From Chitinophaga sp. E66 (GTDB lineage: Bacteria > Bacteroidota > Bacteroidia > Chitinophagales > Chitinophagaceae): a stretch of DNA of 64,000 nt. The translations under genes and the position numbers were made by a program. The DNA is taken from assembly GCA_019285755.1 (NCBI GenBank), contig CP079103.1:2604001-2668000 (forward strand), written 5' to 3'. The notes under the pieces are model-generated. The model did no database searches. It was not told the DNA's origin and worked only from the letters and a program-made list of their open reading frames with translations. Positions 63,508 through 64,000 of the stretch are shown here, one piece after another (within the stretch, counting starts at the first letter, position 1; every line of letters starts with the position of its first letter).

Positions 63508-64000
63508 GCAATCTGCCAACCATGTAGCGGTACAATCCAGCCATTTCGGGACAGACCGGACGGAAGAAGTAAGGGATATCATTGAGCGGATGCCATCTGG
63601 ATTTGGGCTCAGGGTAACGGCTATCGTTTTATTCCTGTTTGTAACAATGATCGCATTTGGCTGGCTGATTCGCTATCCTGATATAATCCGGGGAAAGCTC
63701 ACCGTCAATACGCCTGTTGCTCCAATAAAACTGGTTGCAAATGCGGCGGGTAAAATAAGGCTGAATGATATTTCTTCGCAATCTGATGTTAAAAGCGGCG
63801 ATGTGGTAGCCTGGATAGAAAACGCCACATCGTACGACACCCTCCGGATGATCAGGCAGATTTTAACCGGTTTCGATCCTAACAATGCACGCAACACAAC
63901 TATTCTTTCCCGCTTACCGGCAACCGCCTCCCTCGGAACGCTCACCACGAAGTACTATGTCTTTCTCGCAAGCTTGCATCAAATGTCAAACTTTATAAAC
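63497..64000 (+). CDS. HlyD-family membrane fusion protein, N-terminal part
   Basis: Truncated by the window end. From ATG 63497 (MNNKQSANHVAVQSSHFGTD) it shows EEVRDIIERMPSGFGLRVTA, one membrane helix (TAIVLFLFVTMIAFGWLI, ~residues 40-58), then RYPDIIRGKLTVNTPVAPIK and GKIRLNDISSQSDVKSGDVV, the lipoyl-like HlyD strand pair. It links the PCAT exporter to an outer-membrane channel. ATG 63485 is an alternative start. The exporter's likely true stop overlaps this start by 11 bp. Confidence 0.88.
   Translation, partial: MNNKQSANHVAVQSSHFGTDRTEEVRDIIERMPSGFGLRVTAIVLFLFVTMIAFGWLIRYPDIIRGKLTVNTPVAPIKLVANAAGKIRLNDISSQSDVKSGDVVAWIENATSYDTLRMIRQILTGFDPNNARNTTILSRLPATASLGTLTTKYYVFLASLHQMSNFIN

Overview
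The window comes from a Bacteroidota chromosome, most likely Chitinophagaceae (Chitinophaga-like). The evidence is a SusC/SusD pair, an ECF sigma factor next to an anti-sigma-like protein and DUF4252 proteins, DUF4369/TlpA thioredoxins, LytS/LytTR regulation, BT_3928-type DoxX proteins, promoters of the TTTG/TAnnTTTG type and an imuA-imuB-dnaE2 cassette. Base composition is moderately GC-rich except for the last 8 kb, which is visibly more AT-rich. Many conserved genes are interrupted by single-base frameshifts that are repaired by adding one base, usually inside a homopolymer. I read these as consensus errors, so such genes are given as one CDS over their full span, with the break positions noted.

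Layout. 1-5.2 kb: start of folP (minus), DUF1599, a DoxX protein, an oligopeptide-type ABC permease, then sigma factor / anti-sigma-like / two DUF4252 proteins. 5.2-11 kb: small housekeeping and stress genes (DUF721, NTF2-like proteins, esterase, PhnA, methyltransferase, DoxX, lipoprotein, NarL-type regulator). 11-18 kb (minus): a SusC-SusD operon followed by two TlpA-like lipid- or periplasm-directed thioredoxins. 18-21 kb (plus): two tandem LytS-family proteins, the first lacking the phospho-acceptor His, and a LytTR regulator. 21-31 kb: MFS exporter, isoprenoid-synthase-like enzyme, beta-lactamase-fold hydrolase, VOC and DinB proteins, a thioredoxin-like protein with one Cys, a TonB-dependent receptor and a barstar-like inhibitor. 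31-42.8 kb: FtsX/MacB permease, propeller-like protein, alpha-L-rhamnosidase, an ArsR-SRPBCC-YdeI-DoxX operon with three operator copies, katG and an acyltransferase. 43-47 kb (minus): a complete D-galactonate catabolic operon. 47-50.4 kb: a beta-propeller lipoprotein, a Tex30-like hydrolase and a glycerophosphodiesterase. 50.7-56.2 kb: the imuA-imuB-dnaE2 mutagenesis cassette with its own promoter and an overlapping palindrome.

56.2-64 kb is the most unusual part. A divergent locus encodes, on the plus strand, a C39-peptidase ABC exporter and a HlyD adaptor. On the minus strand it encodes a 362-residue cargo with a 31-residue double-glycine leader, a low-complexity linker and a C-terminal Cys/His domain. 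The cargo is coupled by a 4-bp overlap to a signal-peptide protein with a TonB-C-like end, and three glycosyltransferases follow. I interpret it as a dedicated export system for a large enzyme or toxin, with a periplasmic partner and possible glycosylation.

Two intergenic loci (34.6 kb and 50.4 kb) share an odd architecture: tandem 11-bp units followed by an exact 22-bp inverted copy of two units. Their unit sequences differ except for a TATCCT core. No tRNA, rRNA, CRISPR array, insertion sequence or phage gene was recognised.
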